The position numbers and the translations under genes are program-made. The notes under the pieces are model-generated. The model was not told where the DNA came from. It saw only the letters and a program-made list of their open reading frames with translations, and did not search any database. From Tetradesmus obliquus (lineage: Eukaryota; Chlorophyta; Chlorophyceae; Sphaeropleales; Scenedesmaceae): a stretch of 64,000 nucleotides of DNA. This document shows, piece by piece, positions 23,078 through 35,100 of this stretch; position 1 is the first letter of the stretch, and each line of letters opens with the position of its first letter. The stretch spans positions 6,532,501 to 6,596,500 of the forward strand of contig CP126191.1 in assembly GCA_030272155.1 (NCBI GenBank), read 5' to 3'.

Positions 23078-25103
23078 ATGAACGTCTTCAGGCTGGCAGG
23101 GGACATGATGCACTTGCTGTCCATCGTAGTCCTGCTGCTAAAGATTACGGGGATCAAATCATGTAGAGGTATTTGAGTATACGCTCGTTCAAGCAATACA
23201 AGCAGGCAGCAGGTTCACACAGACTGGATCCTCGGGCCAATCCACTCTGCTGCTGCTTTGTACTGGCACAGGCATATCCCTCAAAACGCAGGAGCTCTAC
23301 CTGCTGGTGTTCATCACACGCTACCTGGACATATTCACCAACTTCGTGAGCCTGTAAGTCAGGCTTGGAGGCCAGCAGACGCAAGGATGCAGCAGTGCAG
23401 CTGCCAACTGACAACTGCCTCCTTGCTGTCTACTGCAGATACAACACGGTCATGAAGCTGGTGTTCCTGGGCACCTCCTCAGCGATTGTGTACTACATGC
23501 GATACGACCGCATCATCAAGCTCACTTACGACAAGGAGCAGGATACGTTCAAGTACCTGCTGCTGGTGGCACCATCAGCCGTGCTTGCGCTGGCGACGTC
23601 ACATGTATACACAGTACTGGAGGTATGGTGCATCCCTTGTTGGCAAGAGGAAGCTGCAGGAGTGTCGGTTTTGCTGCCATGGTCAGAAGCGTCAGCACTG
23701 AATGGCTAGCCATTGGGCCTGCAACAGCAGCAGGGGGGCTGCAGCAGCAGCAGCAGCAGTAGCAGCAGTATAGGCCGGATGCAGCAGTGCAGCTTTCAGC
23801 ACAAGGCCTGCACACATAGATGTTCAGCACACTCTCAAGCGCTTTCACGACTGTGCACCGATTAGGCTAGCTGTCCGTTGCTGCATTGTCATTTGTGTGT
23901 AAAAGATAGTGTGATTTGCTTGCAGGTGCTGTGGACGTTCTCCATCTACCTGGAGGCCGTGGCCATCATGCCGCAGCTGGTGCTGCTGCAGCGGACGCAG
24001 AACATCGACAACCTGACAGGCAACTACGTGTTCCTGCTCGGGTGCGCAGCACAGCAAACCACAGCAGCACAGCAGAGATGAGCACCACACAGAGCAGCAT
24101 GCTGGCCGCAGCCCCAGCAGCTGTAACATGACATCCAAGGAGCCGTGCTGTACTGCAGCAACCCAACCACAGCAACTGGCAGGAGTTATGTCTGATGCAG
24201 GCAGTGCATGCCCATGCACCGTACAGCAGAAGCGACATAGGCCATCAGTGCTTCCTGCAGCATTGCACTTGAGGGCATCTGAAGCTGCTTAGCTCTTCTG
24301 TTTGCTCAGCGCTGCCGTCATGTTTATGATGCTGCCAGGTCTTACCGCGGGCTGTACATCCTGAACTGGATCTACCGCTTCTTCACGGAGAAGCACTACC
24401 GACAATGGCTGGGTGAGCGCACTGCACCAGCCAGCTGCAGGGGCAAGCTGCCCGCATGCTTGCATGCAAAGCATGCGCAGCTACGTTGCTGTGGTAGCAC
24501 TTATGACGGCTGCTGGGGCATGTTGGGTGCTGAACTGTTGGGTGCTTCAGGCAGTTTTATGACGGTGCAAGGAGCTTGCTTCATGCTGTGGTGCAACTGT
24601 GGCGTGGTTCTGCTGAGCACTGCTGAGCACAGTCGACATGCATGGTTACGCTATGTAAGTAGCACCCTTGAAGTCTTGATCCAGCAGCAGTAACCTCCTT
24701 TCCCGTACATTACTCACTCAGCTGCGTCTGCGTATCTGTGTGCTGCAGTGTGGACGTGTGGCGTGGTGCAGACCATCATCTACTGCGACTTCTTCTACTA
24801 CTACTTCCTGGTGCGTGCAGCAGCGGTGTAGCTCCTGGCAGGAAGACAATTTTTACTCACAGCTGCTTGTGAACATGTGCACCGCGTGGTGACACGGCAG
24901 TGTCAGCTGATTTGGTATGCTGATGGTGTGAACAGTTTGCTTGCAGCAGAGTATTTGCGGACGCCGCGCTGCATGACGCTGACAATCAAGCAGCATGTTG
25001 CTGTGTGGCGGTATTTCACTCATGCGTCTTGCTGCTGCTGCTGCTGCTGCTTTGTCGCGTGCAGAGCTGGCAGAACAATGAGAAGCTGGCGCTGCCAGCT
25101 TGA
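23078..25103 (+). CDS. ERD2: ER lumen protein retaining receptor (KDEL/HDEL receptor)
   Basis: Seven exons (23078-23168, 23272-23353, 23439-23622, 23926-24041, 24339-24412, 24749-24810, 25065-25103) give 215 residues, the normal size. The protein matches ERD2 from end to end: MNVFRLAGDMMHLLSIVVLL, RYLDIFTNFVSLYN, DTFKYLLLV, LEVLWTFSIYLEAVAIMPQL, YILNWIYRFF, VVQTIIYCDFFYYYF and a C-terminal KLALPA. Seven membrane segments are expected. In the Golgi it binds escaped ER proteins by their C-terminal K/HDEL and returns them in COPI vesicles. Splice phases are all consistent. Confidence 0.97.
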
Positions 25104-25812
25104 CGGGGCACTTGGGCTTATCAGCTACTGTAGTCGGGTGCTGGCTGTAGCAGCCAGCAACAAGGGCTGAACATGCGGGCTAGTGTTGCTAGATCAGTGT
25201 GCTGCTTGAGGGGCCTGAGGGCATTCAGGCTAGGTGGGGCATGCTGGAGAGACAGGGGAAGAGTGTGCTTTGGATAGTGAGTTGCACACGATGTGTGAAG
25301 GCAGCATGTGCAATCTTTTAGCATGACATTGGCGTGCCCGCTGGGTCTGGTGCAGATGAAAGAGGGCACAGCAATGTGCGGCTTGCTTTTCAGAGCGGGC
25401 TAGATCAAGTATGCGACAATGAGGTGCTGGCATGACTGCGAGCTGGCTGGGGCAGCTTTCAGTGCTGTCTGCCAGCACGAATTGATCTGGTGTCAAGGTA
25501 TGCCAGGAGCGGTTGATGGTGCATTTTGCGTGATCTGCACTTCATGGTTGTGTTGTTTGCAATGCGTGCCATGTTCCTGCACGTCCTGCAAATGTTTGTG
25601 CAAGCACAGTCGTGCTGCAGCTGCACTCAGTGCAGCAGTGACTGTTGCTCGCCTGCTGCTGGTGGCATGACGTCGCACCTTGGCGGCACAGGTAACACGC
25701 TGACCGAATATCAATCTGCGTTCAGTATAATCGACGAAAGGACGTCTCATTTTCATATTCGGCGTGCGACCTCGCAAGCTCACGAACGCAAACCACGGAC
25801 AGGCCTGTCACC
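25104..25812. other. intergenic: ERD2 3' UTR and next promoter
   Basis: The first half is T+G-rich as expected of the ERD2 3' UTR. No gene, RNA gene or clear poly(A) signal was seen. Confidence 0.4.
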
Positions 25813-28278
25813 ATGCTGCGAACTTCGCGTATGCTACTGGCATGCGTGTCTTCTGCACACAAAGCAGCTGCCTCGCAGATCATCTACTCTTCTACAGCTG
25901 CAGCGGCACGGAGTCCTCTGGTGCGCTGTTGGCAGCATGCAGCTGCTGGTCACCACCACAATGACTGCCAACATTTGAGGCAGACATGGCGCTGCTTCTG
26001 GCATTTTCAAGGCCAACGTGACTCAACCCTGGTTTGAATACTTTCATCAAGCTGCAAACATTGCATGGTTAGGAGACCAGGCACGGCTGTGCATGTGTTG
26101 TGATGGCGCTGCTTGTTGCAATGCATGCACAGGCTGCTGACGCCAGGTTGGAGCCGACCAGCCAGATCTGCTGGGACATAGGCGGCCCCAGCCGGCTATG
26201 GAGCTCCAATGCTGGAGCCTCTTCAAGCCAGTCAGCCAACAGCTTCACCAAGCAACTTGAGGAGGTAGGCAGCACTGGCAACCATGTGGTGGCCGCACTC
26301 TAGCCAAGCAACCAGTGTGCCGGTCTAATGTAGCAGAAGTGTGTGTTAGATCAACCTGCTGGCCTGCTGCCTGTGCTTGTCGTGGCATCGTTTCACCTGC
26401 AACATCAGAACACTAACTGTGCCTATGTAGCATAGTAATGCAGACACACAGATTCAAACAAGTTGTCGTCACAACAGCTGCTGCACAGTGACAAGGTACC
26501 GCCACAACAGCTGCTGCACATGCATGCACTGGCACGCTGCTGTCCTGCAGGCAGGGCAGCGTGGCGACCTGTCAGCTGTGCTGGGTGTAGTGGAGTCTGC
26601 CGGCAAGGACTTTAACACACCAGCCGTTGAGGCTGCACTGGCGCAGGTGAGCTGCACACTGGCGTCGTTGATAGGTCTGCCGCACGAGCTCGCCGTTTGA
26701 TCTGCCAGCAGCGCGATGTGCTGCTGGCAAACATAACCTCAGCTCCATGCTAGCAGCACACCGTGTGACCTGCTGCCTGCTGCTGCTGGTCGCTGCATCA
26801 TCTGAGCCGACAGAGCATGCTGCAGCAGCTGCCACGATGCATCCTGCACTGCTTCATGGGCATTGCGCCTGCCTCACGCTGATTGCCAAGTCGCTGAGTT
26901 ATGGTTCCTGTAAAGGACGATGTATACAACAAATGCACATTTATGCACCTTCAAGCAATGCTGGACCCTGCTGCCTCAGGTTGAGCGCTGCGTGCAGGGC
27001 ATGAGCAAGGAGGAGTTGCACAAGGTGCACGGCTCGCCCACCTTCCAGATGCTGGCAGGTGAGACACACGCCCTCAGGCACCAGCTAGCAGCAGAGCACG
27101 GCGATGCACCTTGCTTTCATGATGTCCAGCTGCCAGCCTGCGGGAGAGGGGGGATGGGGGTGCAGTGCAACAACTTGTGGCCCTTTTGCTGCGAGTGCGC
27201 CGTTCACAGAGCTGTCTAGAGGCCCTTGCAGAGAGACTGCAAGTTTGCAACAAGCTGCAGCTCCCTGTGCACCAGATGCACCGCCTGTGCAGGCTGTCCT
27301 CCCCTGTCAGCGCACCGTGCGGCGCAGAGGATTGCTACAAGTGCTGCTTCAAGCGAAGCCCCTGGCAGCTGCTGTGCACACTGACACTTGGTTGCTCGCT
27401 GCTGCCTGTGCGCAGACATGGCGGTGGGCATCGCTGGCAGTGCCCCGCCTGAGGTGCTGGCGCGCACCATCGGCGTGCTGGGCCGGCTGCAGTTTGCTGA
27501 CCAGCTGGTGCTGGATGAGCTGGCTCGGGGGCTCATGCCGGGCGTGGGGCAGCTGCAGCCGCAGCAGCTGCAGGAGCTGGTGAGGCCAGTTTGTGATAGC
27601 AGCTGCGCAGGAGACGCAGGCTGGCCAGCACATGCCGCATGCACATGCGGCATGCGTTTGCTGGGTCCCAACAAACACAAAGCTGTGTATGCCTGCTTTA
27701 GCCGTGCAAACTACAGCCAGGAAACTGTGGCGGCGCTTGCAATGCATTCATTGTCTCAGTATAACATACCTTCACTAGCAGTAGGCTACTCTGCTGAGCT
27801 GCACGCGCCAAAACCATGCTTGAGCAGCGTGGGTGCATCTACCCTCAAATAATTGCACCTGCATTGCTGCCGGTGCTGCGCCAGGTGGAGGGCCTGCGCC
27901 ACGCTGACCACAGCCCTGGTGTGCTGCTGCTGGATGCCATCAATGAGAGGCTGGCAGGTGAGGGCCAGAACAGCTAGACTTGAAGAAATGGGTTTTCACA
28001 GGGTACATAAGGGCACTCTGTTTTGGAACAATCGTGTCCATTGCACTGCTGCAGAGGTTGCAGGACACAATGTAAATGGACAAAGTCAGGCACTGTGCTC
28101 CAGTGCGCTTGAATTTGCCATGCTGCTGCTCACTGCAGGCCTGGGGTCTGACATGCACCAGCAGCACGTGGAGAGCGTGAAGCAGGGCCTGCAGGAGCTT
28201 GGTCACACAGGTGACAACACCATCAGCGGAGACGCACATCCCCCAGAGGGCCAGCCAGACCGCATCAAGTACACCTGA
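25813..28278 (+). CDS. predicted organelle-targeted helical-repeat protein, uncharacterised
   Basis: Seven exons (25813-25920, 26133-26264, 26551-26646, 26980-27058, 27416-27579, 27885-27957, 28139-28278) join in frame to about 263 residues. The start MLRTSRMLLACVSSAHKAAA is basic, Ser/Ala-rich and lacks acidic residues, like a mitochondrial or plastid presequence. The middle contains helical segments such as LSAVLGVVESAGKDFNTP and LARTIGVLGRLQFADQLVL. Their spacing recalls the FASTK/RAP and octotricopeptide-type repeat proteins that act on organelle RNA in green algae. No RAP domain is present and the C-terminus is short and hydrophilic. The family link is an inference; the exon chain itself is consistent in phase, with the first exon least certain. 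Confidence 0.55.
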
Positions 28279-29183
28279 AGCCTGTGAGGATGGCACTGCC
28301 AGTGCAAGAAGCACGATGAGTTGTTAAGGTCGCAGCAGCTGCGATGGCAGACATGGCATGTCCAGCGGCACATGTGCTGCTGTATGGAGTATGGGCCCTT
28401 GTGTGAATGCAAATGCTGTGATGCCAGGGGCATTGCCAATTTTAGTGCTCTGTGCTGCAACCAAGACATGCTTTTGAAGTGGCAAAGGCTTCAGCTGAAG
28501 TTGCATTGTCCATTATGACAAGATGTGAATGTGTAGTGATCGATGCATTGTAGCGTGCCCCGACCTGCTTTCCAGCTCCTTGAGGTTGTGCACGCTTGCT
28601 AAACATAGTATATTGTGACACGGTTGCAAGGAGTGAGCGATTGCTGTTGCAGCAGGAGTGTCCTGCAAGAAGCAGAATGTCCTTGCATACAAGGGTGGAG
28701 CTAGTGGGTCCGGGGTGCTTTGATACAGATTATATCAACCTGCCTTTGCCCCTGGCATAGCACCCTGTATCAGACCCTGCCTTTCCGTTGGGGTTGCACC
28801 TCAAGGAGCAGATGTTCCCAAGGTCCTCTCGTATATGTATAGCAACAGGGCATCACACAGACAATCCTCGGTTATTTGGCTGAATCCGCATGTTTCTGCA
28901 CAAACTCATGGCAGGTTCGCCAGGGTCACCACACCACCTCCGGCTGAGCTTCCACACTGCCGTAGGTTTTAGCATTCAAAACCGAACCCTTGTCACACCA
29001 GTGCGACCCACGGAAACTGTATGTCTAGGCTTCCAATCTGCTATACAGCTTTGTTCAGGCCTCTAGTGTGTACAGGGAGACGCGTTGTGATGAGCAGCAC
29101 TGAGGTCACTCTGCTCGTTGTCGCGAAAGAGTGTGATACAACGTAATGGGAATTATTGATTGTCGTTGATCACTCGTCAAGCC
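28279..29183. other. intergenic between the helical-repeat gene and PDS5
   Basis: No coding sequence was recognised. About 28990-29008 carries a degenerate copy of the palindromic string found at 16788-16803 (CCCTTGTC.CACC.GTGCGAC). The last 100 bases are the presumed PDS5 5' UTR. Confidence 0.4.
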
Positions 29184-32100
29184 ATGGCGGATGCCTATGA
29201 CTTCGCTGAGCATGACGGGGAGGACCTAGCTCGTGCAGTGTCGAAGCTGCGCAGCAATCTTAAGAGCAGAGATGTTGTTCTCAAGCATCTAAAGCTGGCT
29301 GCCGGCGTGCTGGAGAAGGCGCCACAGGATGTTGCAGCACTGGGCTCTGCAGCAGCAGGACTGGCAGCCCTGCTCATCGACAAGCACATCCTCGGCAGCA
29401 AGCATAAGGACGTTAGAATGTATGCAGCAGTGTGTCTGGCCCACATGCTGCGTGTCTATGCGCCTGACACACCATACGAGGACAAGGAGCTAGAGGTGAG
29501 CACCTGACAGCAGGCAGCTGTCATGCACACCGTGCATGATTCATGTGCAGTGAGCTTGCAACATGTCTGCTACGCCGGCTCCGTCTGTGTGGCATTAAAC
29601 CCAACCACCTTGTGTTGCTGTTGCTGCAGCCCGTGTTCGACTTGCTGCTGTGGAGCGTGCAGCTGGTGCAGGAGTATCAGGCTCCAATGTTTGAACTTGC
29701 AGTGTCAGTGCTGCAGACCATCAGCCAGGCAAGTTGCTGATGAACCTTGGAATATGTTATAGATGCAGAATACGAGCTTGCAGTGGCTGAAGGTCACACA
29801 TGGCCGGATCCCATTTCAAGAACAGCAGCAATGGCAGCATGTCAGTCAGGCTTCTGCAGCACGACTTACTTGCAGTTTATTGCAGTACACCAAACTCACT
29901 GATCTAGCATATAGGGGAGAAGCACGCGCAACACATGCAACTGCTGTTGTTATGAATCCCGTGTGCAGACTAAGAGCTACTACCTGCTGCTGGACATGGG
30001 CAGAGAAGATATGGTGCTGGACTGGGCCCGTGGACTGCTGCAGTGCATCAAGTGAGCAGCAGCAGCAGACAGTACTGCACACAGCTCAAGCAACGCTCAT
30101 AGCTGTTGACAGCAAGCTCATCACAGTTGTGCCTGCGTGCACCATCAGGCTCTGCCAGATGCTTGTGCTGTTGCAGCTGCGTAACAACAAGACATGCAGC
30201 AGCAGCTGCCTACCTTGGACGGTTCGAATTAACGTGGACCGCGCTTTGACTCACCATACTGCGCCTCTTTTCCTTGTTTGCAGTGCTGGCAGCCAGCCTC
30301 ACGCAGGACCACAGGTTTTGGAGGTGAGCAGCTCGAACATACATGCAACTGTGCAGCTGCGTTTTTGGCGGGAAACAGCAGCAGCAGCAGCAGCGGCAGC
30401 ATGATGGCAGAGCATGGCAGATTCTGCCATCACCCAGCAGGCGGACAAGAAACCATATGATTATTTAGTCATGCATGTGCAACCACAAGGGGTAGCCTGA
30501 TGGCGCTGGCGACTGAGCACGTGAGGAGCTGTGTGGCAGAGCACTTGCAGCTGCTGCGTCATCATGTGGCAGCAGGCAGCAGTGCTGCTAGCAGGCATCC
30601 ACAAGCGTCGTTTTAATTTTTGTTCAACAGCACAGGTTCACATGGTCCATTCGGCAGCCATGCATCATCTTTTTGAACTGCTGTTGCCGCCGCTGCCGCT
30701 GCTGCTGCCGCCAGGTGCTGAATGGGTTGATTGGTGATGAGTCTGGTGCTACAGACGCGCAGCTGGAGGTGCTGCTGTCGCACCTGGTGCCACCAAAGAG
30801 CCAGGAGAACCCTGCAGCATGCCAGTGAGTTGTATGGCCTGCTCTTTGCACAATGTGGTACAAGCAGAGCCTGCAAAGCTACACAGCTCCTCATTGCTGG
30901 CTGCTGCATGCATCTGCCTGTGCGCTGTGCAGCGTGCTGTGTTGTGCCAGAGCAGCCAGGGGCAGGCAGCGAGTAACACGCAGCAGGACAGCATGCATAA
31001 TGTGGTGTACAGTGCATGCACCTAGTCGTCCAGCGAGCGCTGCACTTGCTCGCGCTGCTGTGCTGCTTGCAGGATGGCGCTGGCTTTGCTGCGCAGCTGC
31101 GAGGCTGCTGTAAAGCCGCAGCTGCAGAAGTTCCTCACCACGCTCATCCTCAGCCCCATCTCCAGCAACTCAGACCTGCACCAGCACTGCTACACACTCA
31201 TCTACCAGGTGACCAGCCTGCACCTGACCAGCCTGCACCTGACCAGCCTGCACCTGACCAGCCTGCACCTGACCAGCCTGCACCTGACCAGCCTGCACCT
31301 GACCAGCCTGCACCTGACCAGCCTGCGCCTCCGGCACCACCGGCACCAGCTCCCACCAGCAGTACACGCGGCGGCATTGCACTGTTGATCATGAACTGCT
31401 GCTCCCAGCATCACATAACTTGCGCTCACTGTTTGCAGCACGCGCCTGCAGCTGTGCGCTGCTAGCAACCTCTGTGCCGCTCGGCGCTCTGCATTAACTT
31501 GCTGTCGCTGCCGCTCGCTGCACCGCGTGCTGCTGCCGCTTGTCGCTGCTGCAGCTGTACCAGGCCGTGCCGCAGGTGCTGCTGCCTGTCATCCCGCACA
31601 TGACCAGTGAGATGCTGGCTGAGGACCCCGGCAAGCGAGCTGAGGCCACGCAGCTGGTGTGCCAGCTGTTCAGCGTGCCGGGCAACAGGCTGGTGGCTGA
31701 GTACGGCGACGTGTTTGATGAGCTGCTGCACCGCTTCAAGGATGCCGAGGTGGGGTGCGGTGGTGTGCAAACTTTTGCCTGTGGTCCCTTGCACAGGAGC
31801 TCGGCAGAGACACAGATACAGACGGTGTCTTGCTTTCAAAGGGCACGTGTGCCGGAATTGCATGTGAGTGGTGCAGTCACAATCACACTGAACATTCCCT
31901 GTTGCGGCTTGCAGGATCCCATCAAAGCGTTGTCTCTCCTGCTCCTGCTGCTGTGCTCTGCAGGTGGGCATTCGGCTGCACCTTGTGGAGTTTGCGCCCA
32001 CGCTGGTTGCAGCTGCTGGCAGCTCTGAGCGGCAAGAGAAGGTGAGCAGTGATGTGCAGCACTGCCCTTGCACAGTCAAGCATCACCAGCCGTGTGAGCA

Positions 32101-35100
32101 TGCGTTGCAACCTCTGATGCGCTTGCTCAGTTTGCTGTGTGCCCACTGCGCCTGCTGCTACCTTGTTGCGCTGCAGGTTGTGCGCGAAGCTGCTGTGCGC
32201 TTGCAGGACTATGACGACAAAGTGCGCATCGCTGCAGTCAAGTCGGTCTGCCAGTGCGCACGACAGCTGCTGGCCGGCCCTGCAGGAGCAGCAAGCGGCG
32301 GCACGGCTGCCACTGCCGGCCGCCCTCAATCAGCTGTTGGAACGCTGCTAGACAGCCAGGAGGAGGATGAAGCAGCAGCAGCAGAGCTAGGGGTGGCGTA
32401 TACGCCGCCCGAGAAGGAGCTTGATCTGGGCTTTGGTGCTGCAGATGCTGCTGCTGGCGTTGCTGCTGGCACGCGGGACGTGGCGTGGCTGCAGGAGGTG
32501 CTGAAGGGCATGTGCATGCGGCTGCGCGACACCAAGGTCAGCGTGCGCAAGCAGACAGCCAGCAGCCTGATGGCAGTGTTCAGGACCGTGGCTGCTGCAG
32601 GTGAGGTTCACAGCGCGTGCGCACTGTGCTGCTTTGGCTGGAGGTGGCTGGAGGTGGCTGGACTGTGGTGGAACTGGTGGAAATGGTTGCGCGCACTGCT
32701 GGATGCGATGGTAGCTGCATCGTGGCATTTGGTGGTCGCTGCACGCGTGGGATTCTGCTCAAATACTGTTTCTGCAAAGAAGCAAAGAATCTTCTTCGGA
32801 GTTCAGCCTTGTTCCTGCAAGTAGCATCTGTGCTGCCTGTGCAGCTGCTGACCCTTCCTCTGAACCAACACCTCTGCCTGCAGGCACTGGCGAGCAGCTG
32901 GCCAAGTACTGCTGGCTGCCTGCGCGCATGCTGCTGTGCTGCAAGAGCGACGTGGAGCTGCGCGCGCACCTCATCGAGGGCGTCATGCGGGACGGCTTGC
33001 TGGGCCCGCAGGCGCTGCCAGCGCAGGCTGCAGCAGCCTGGGTGCAGCTGTGGCTGGCTGCCAACCCCATGGACAGGGAGACGCTGATGGTGATGCTGGC
33101 CATGCGCGCACGGCTGCAGGTGCGCGCCGCACGGCACGTGGGATGCAGGCTGCAGGATAGTGTGTTGCGAAGGCGTGCTCAGCGGCGCCGTCGTTGCTGC
33201 GCCACATCAGCAGACTTGAAGGCTGCATGTTTACAGCTCTTCTGTGGTTTCTCGCTGCTAGGCTTAGGCTTGGTGGTAGTCAGCAGCTCTGACAATCGAG
33301 TCTACTGCTGTCCTGCGCTCACCTCCCTGTATTGTCTGTCTTCATGAACATCCTTAACCAATCCACGTGCAGGGTGACGCGCTGGCATTCCTGGTGCTGC
33401 GGCGCAAGCTGTCAGGCACGACCAAGGACCCGGACGCTGCAGAACCCATCAGGCAGGACCTGGAGCGCGCGTCACGCAACCTTGCAGCATCCATGGCGCC
33501 CTTCTCCCCTAACCCCTCCAAAGCACCAGAGGGGCTGGCGGCCCTGCAGGCGGTGCGCGACAACCATGTGTTTGGCGCGCTGCAGCAGGCGCTGGCGCCG
33601 GGTGCCACGGCGCAGGTGCGGTGCAAGGGTGCTTAGCTCCCAGCTGCATGGCTTGGTGTGAGTTGCCTGTGCTTTGTGCATTCGCAGCACTGCCGGCTGC
33701 AACAAGGTTGATGCAAACAGCCGTGCAAGCGCTTGACATGCCATGTCCCTTCCAGTTCCTCCCTCATATACCTCGTATCCCTGTGCCGCATCGCGCAGGC
33801 GTTCAGCAAGGCGCGTACTGATGCGCTGTCGCGCGTGGGCTCCCGCAGCACCGCAGCAGACTTCATCAGCCAGCTGCTGCTGTGGGCGCGGCCCGCGGCC
33901 TGGTTCCCGCCGCCGCTGCTGGCTGCGCTGCTGCAGCTGGCGGGCGGCGACCTGGAGGGGGAGCAGGCTGACCTGGTGCGCGGCGCGTTCCAGCTGGCGC
34001 AGCGGCTGTCAAAGGTGCGCATGGCGCGGTGGGGTTCTTGGCAGCACCTGCATGGCCAGTCTGGATGGTGTCAAGAGCTGATAGATATGGTTCACAACAT
34101 GTGCGCTGTGTGTAAGCACCTTGATGGTCTGTTGTGGTTGTGCCTGTGCGTTCATGCCGCGGTGTTGGCCACATCCAGTCAAAGTAAGCACACAGCGCTA
34201 ATGCACCATGTGTGTGCTGTTCCTGCCGTGCCTCTTGCAGTATGCGCCGATGCTGTTTGCCGGGCTGCTGCCGCAGCTGCACAGCCTGCTGCGCGGCGCC
34301 GAGCCTGACCTGCAGCAGCTGGCTGCGCAGCTGCTGGCGCTGTGCGCCAAGGAGCAGCGCAAGCGCGGCATGCTGCTGGCAGCCTCGCCAGACGCAGCAG
34401 TGGCCAAGCTGGTGAAGCAGCAGCTGCTGCCGTGCATGCGGCAGCTGGCGCGGGGCAGCAGCTCTGCCGGAGCTGCAGGAGGCAAGCAGAGCAGCAAGCG
34501 CAAGCAGCGAGCAGACACAGAAGATGCGCTAGATGCAATGGAAGAAGATGATGCGGATGCAGATGATGCAGAAGCAGATTACAATGACAGCCAAGCTGCT
34601 GCAGGTGCTGTGTGCAACCCCAGGGCCGCCAAATGGGCCACGTACGCCATTGCGTACTGCCAGGACCACGGCAGTGCACGCGCTGAGCTGTCGCAGCTTG
34701 CGGCTGACCTGGCAGGCAGCCTGGACTCTGGCGAGGCTGAGACTGCTGCCAAGCTGCAGGCACTTGCAACAATCGGCCGGCTGCTACCAGGTAAGGCGTC
34801 TGCCATGTTTGGTGTTTCTGCTGAGGAGAGGTGCACCAGTTGCGATGCTACTACGGCGTCAGCATGTCTGCGCAGGCAGCGCATCTGGCATTATTGGCCA
34901 TGAAAGTGAGCCACAGCTGAAGTGGCTTTGCCTGCTGTAGCGTTGCTGGCGCATATCTGCTCTACAGAGTAGTTGAACTATTGGCTGAGAGTAATTTGGT
35001 TCTGAGCAGGCGCGGAACATTGTAGCTGACGGCACGTTCGTGCCTGTTGCTGATAACTTTGTTCCTTCAAGCCGTTGTCAGCAAACTCTGCTGTGGTTGC

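Noticed and set aside
30480..30620. Extra PDS5 exon reading SLMALATEHVRS
   Set aside because: No acceptor gives the phase needed, and the family alignment runs directly from HAGPQVLE to VLNGLIGDE without it.
31211..31330. CRISPR-like array
   Set aside because: The units are directly adjacent with no spacers and sit in an intron; this is a minisatellite. The same holds for 56299-56408.
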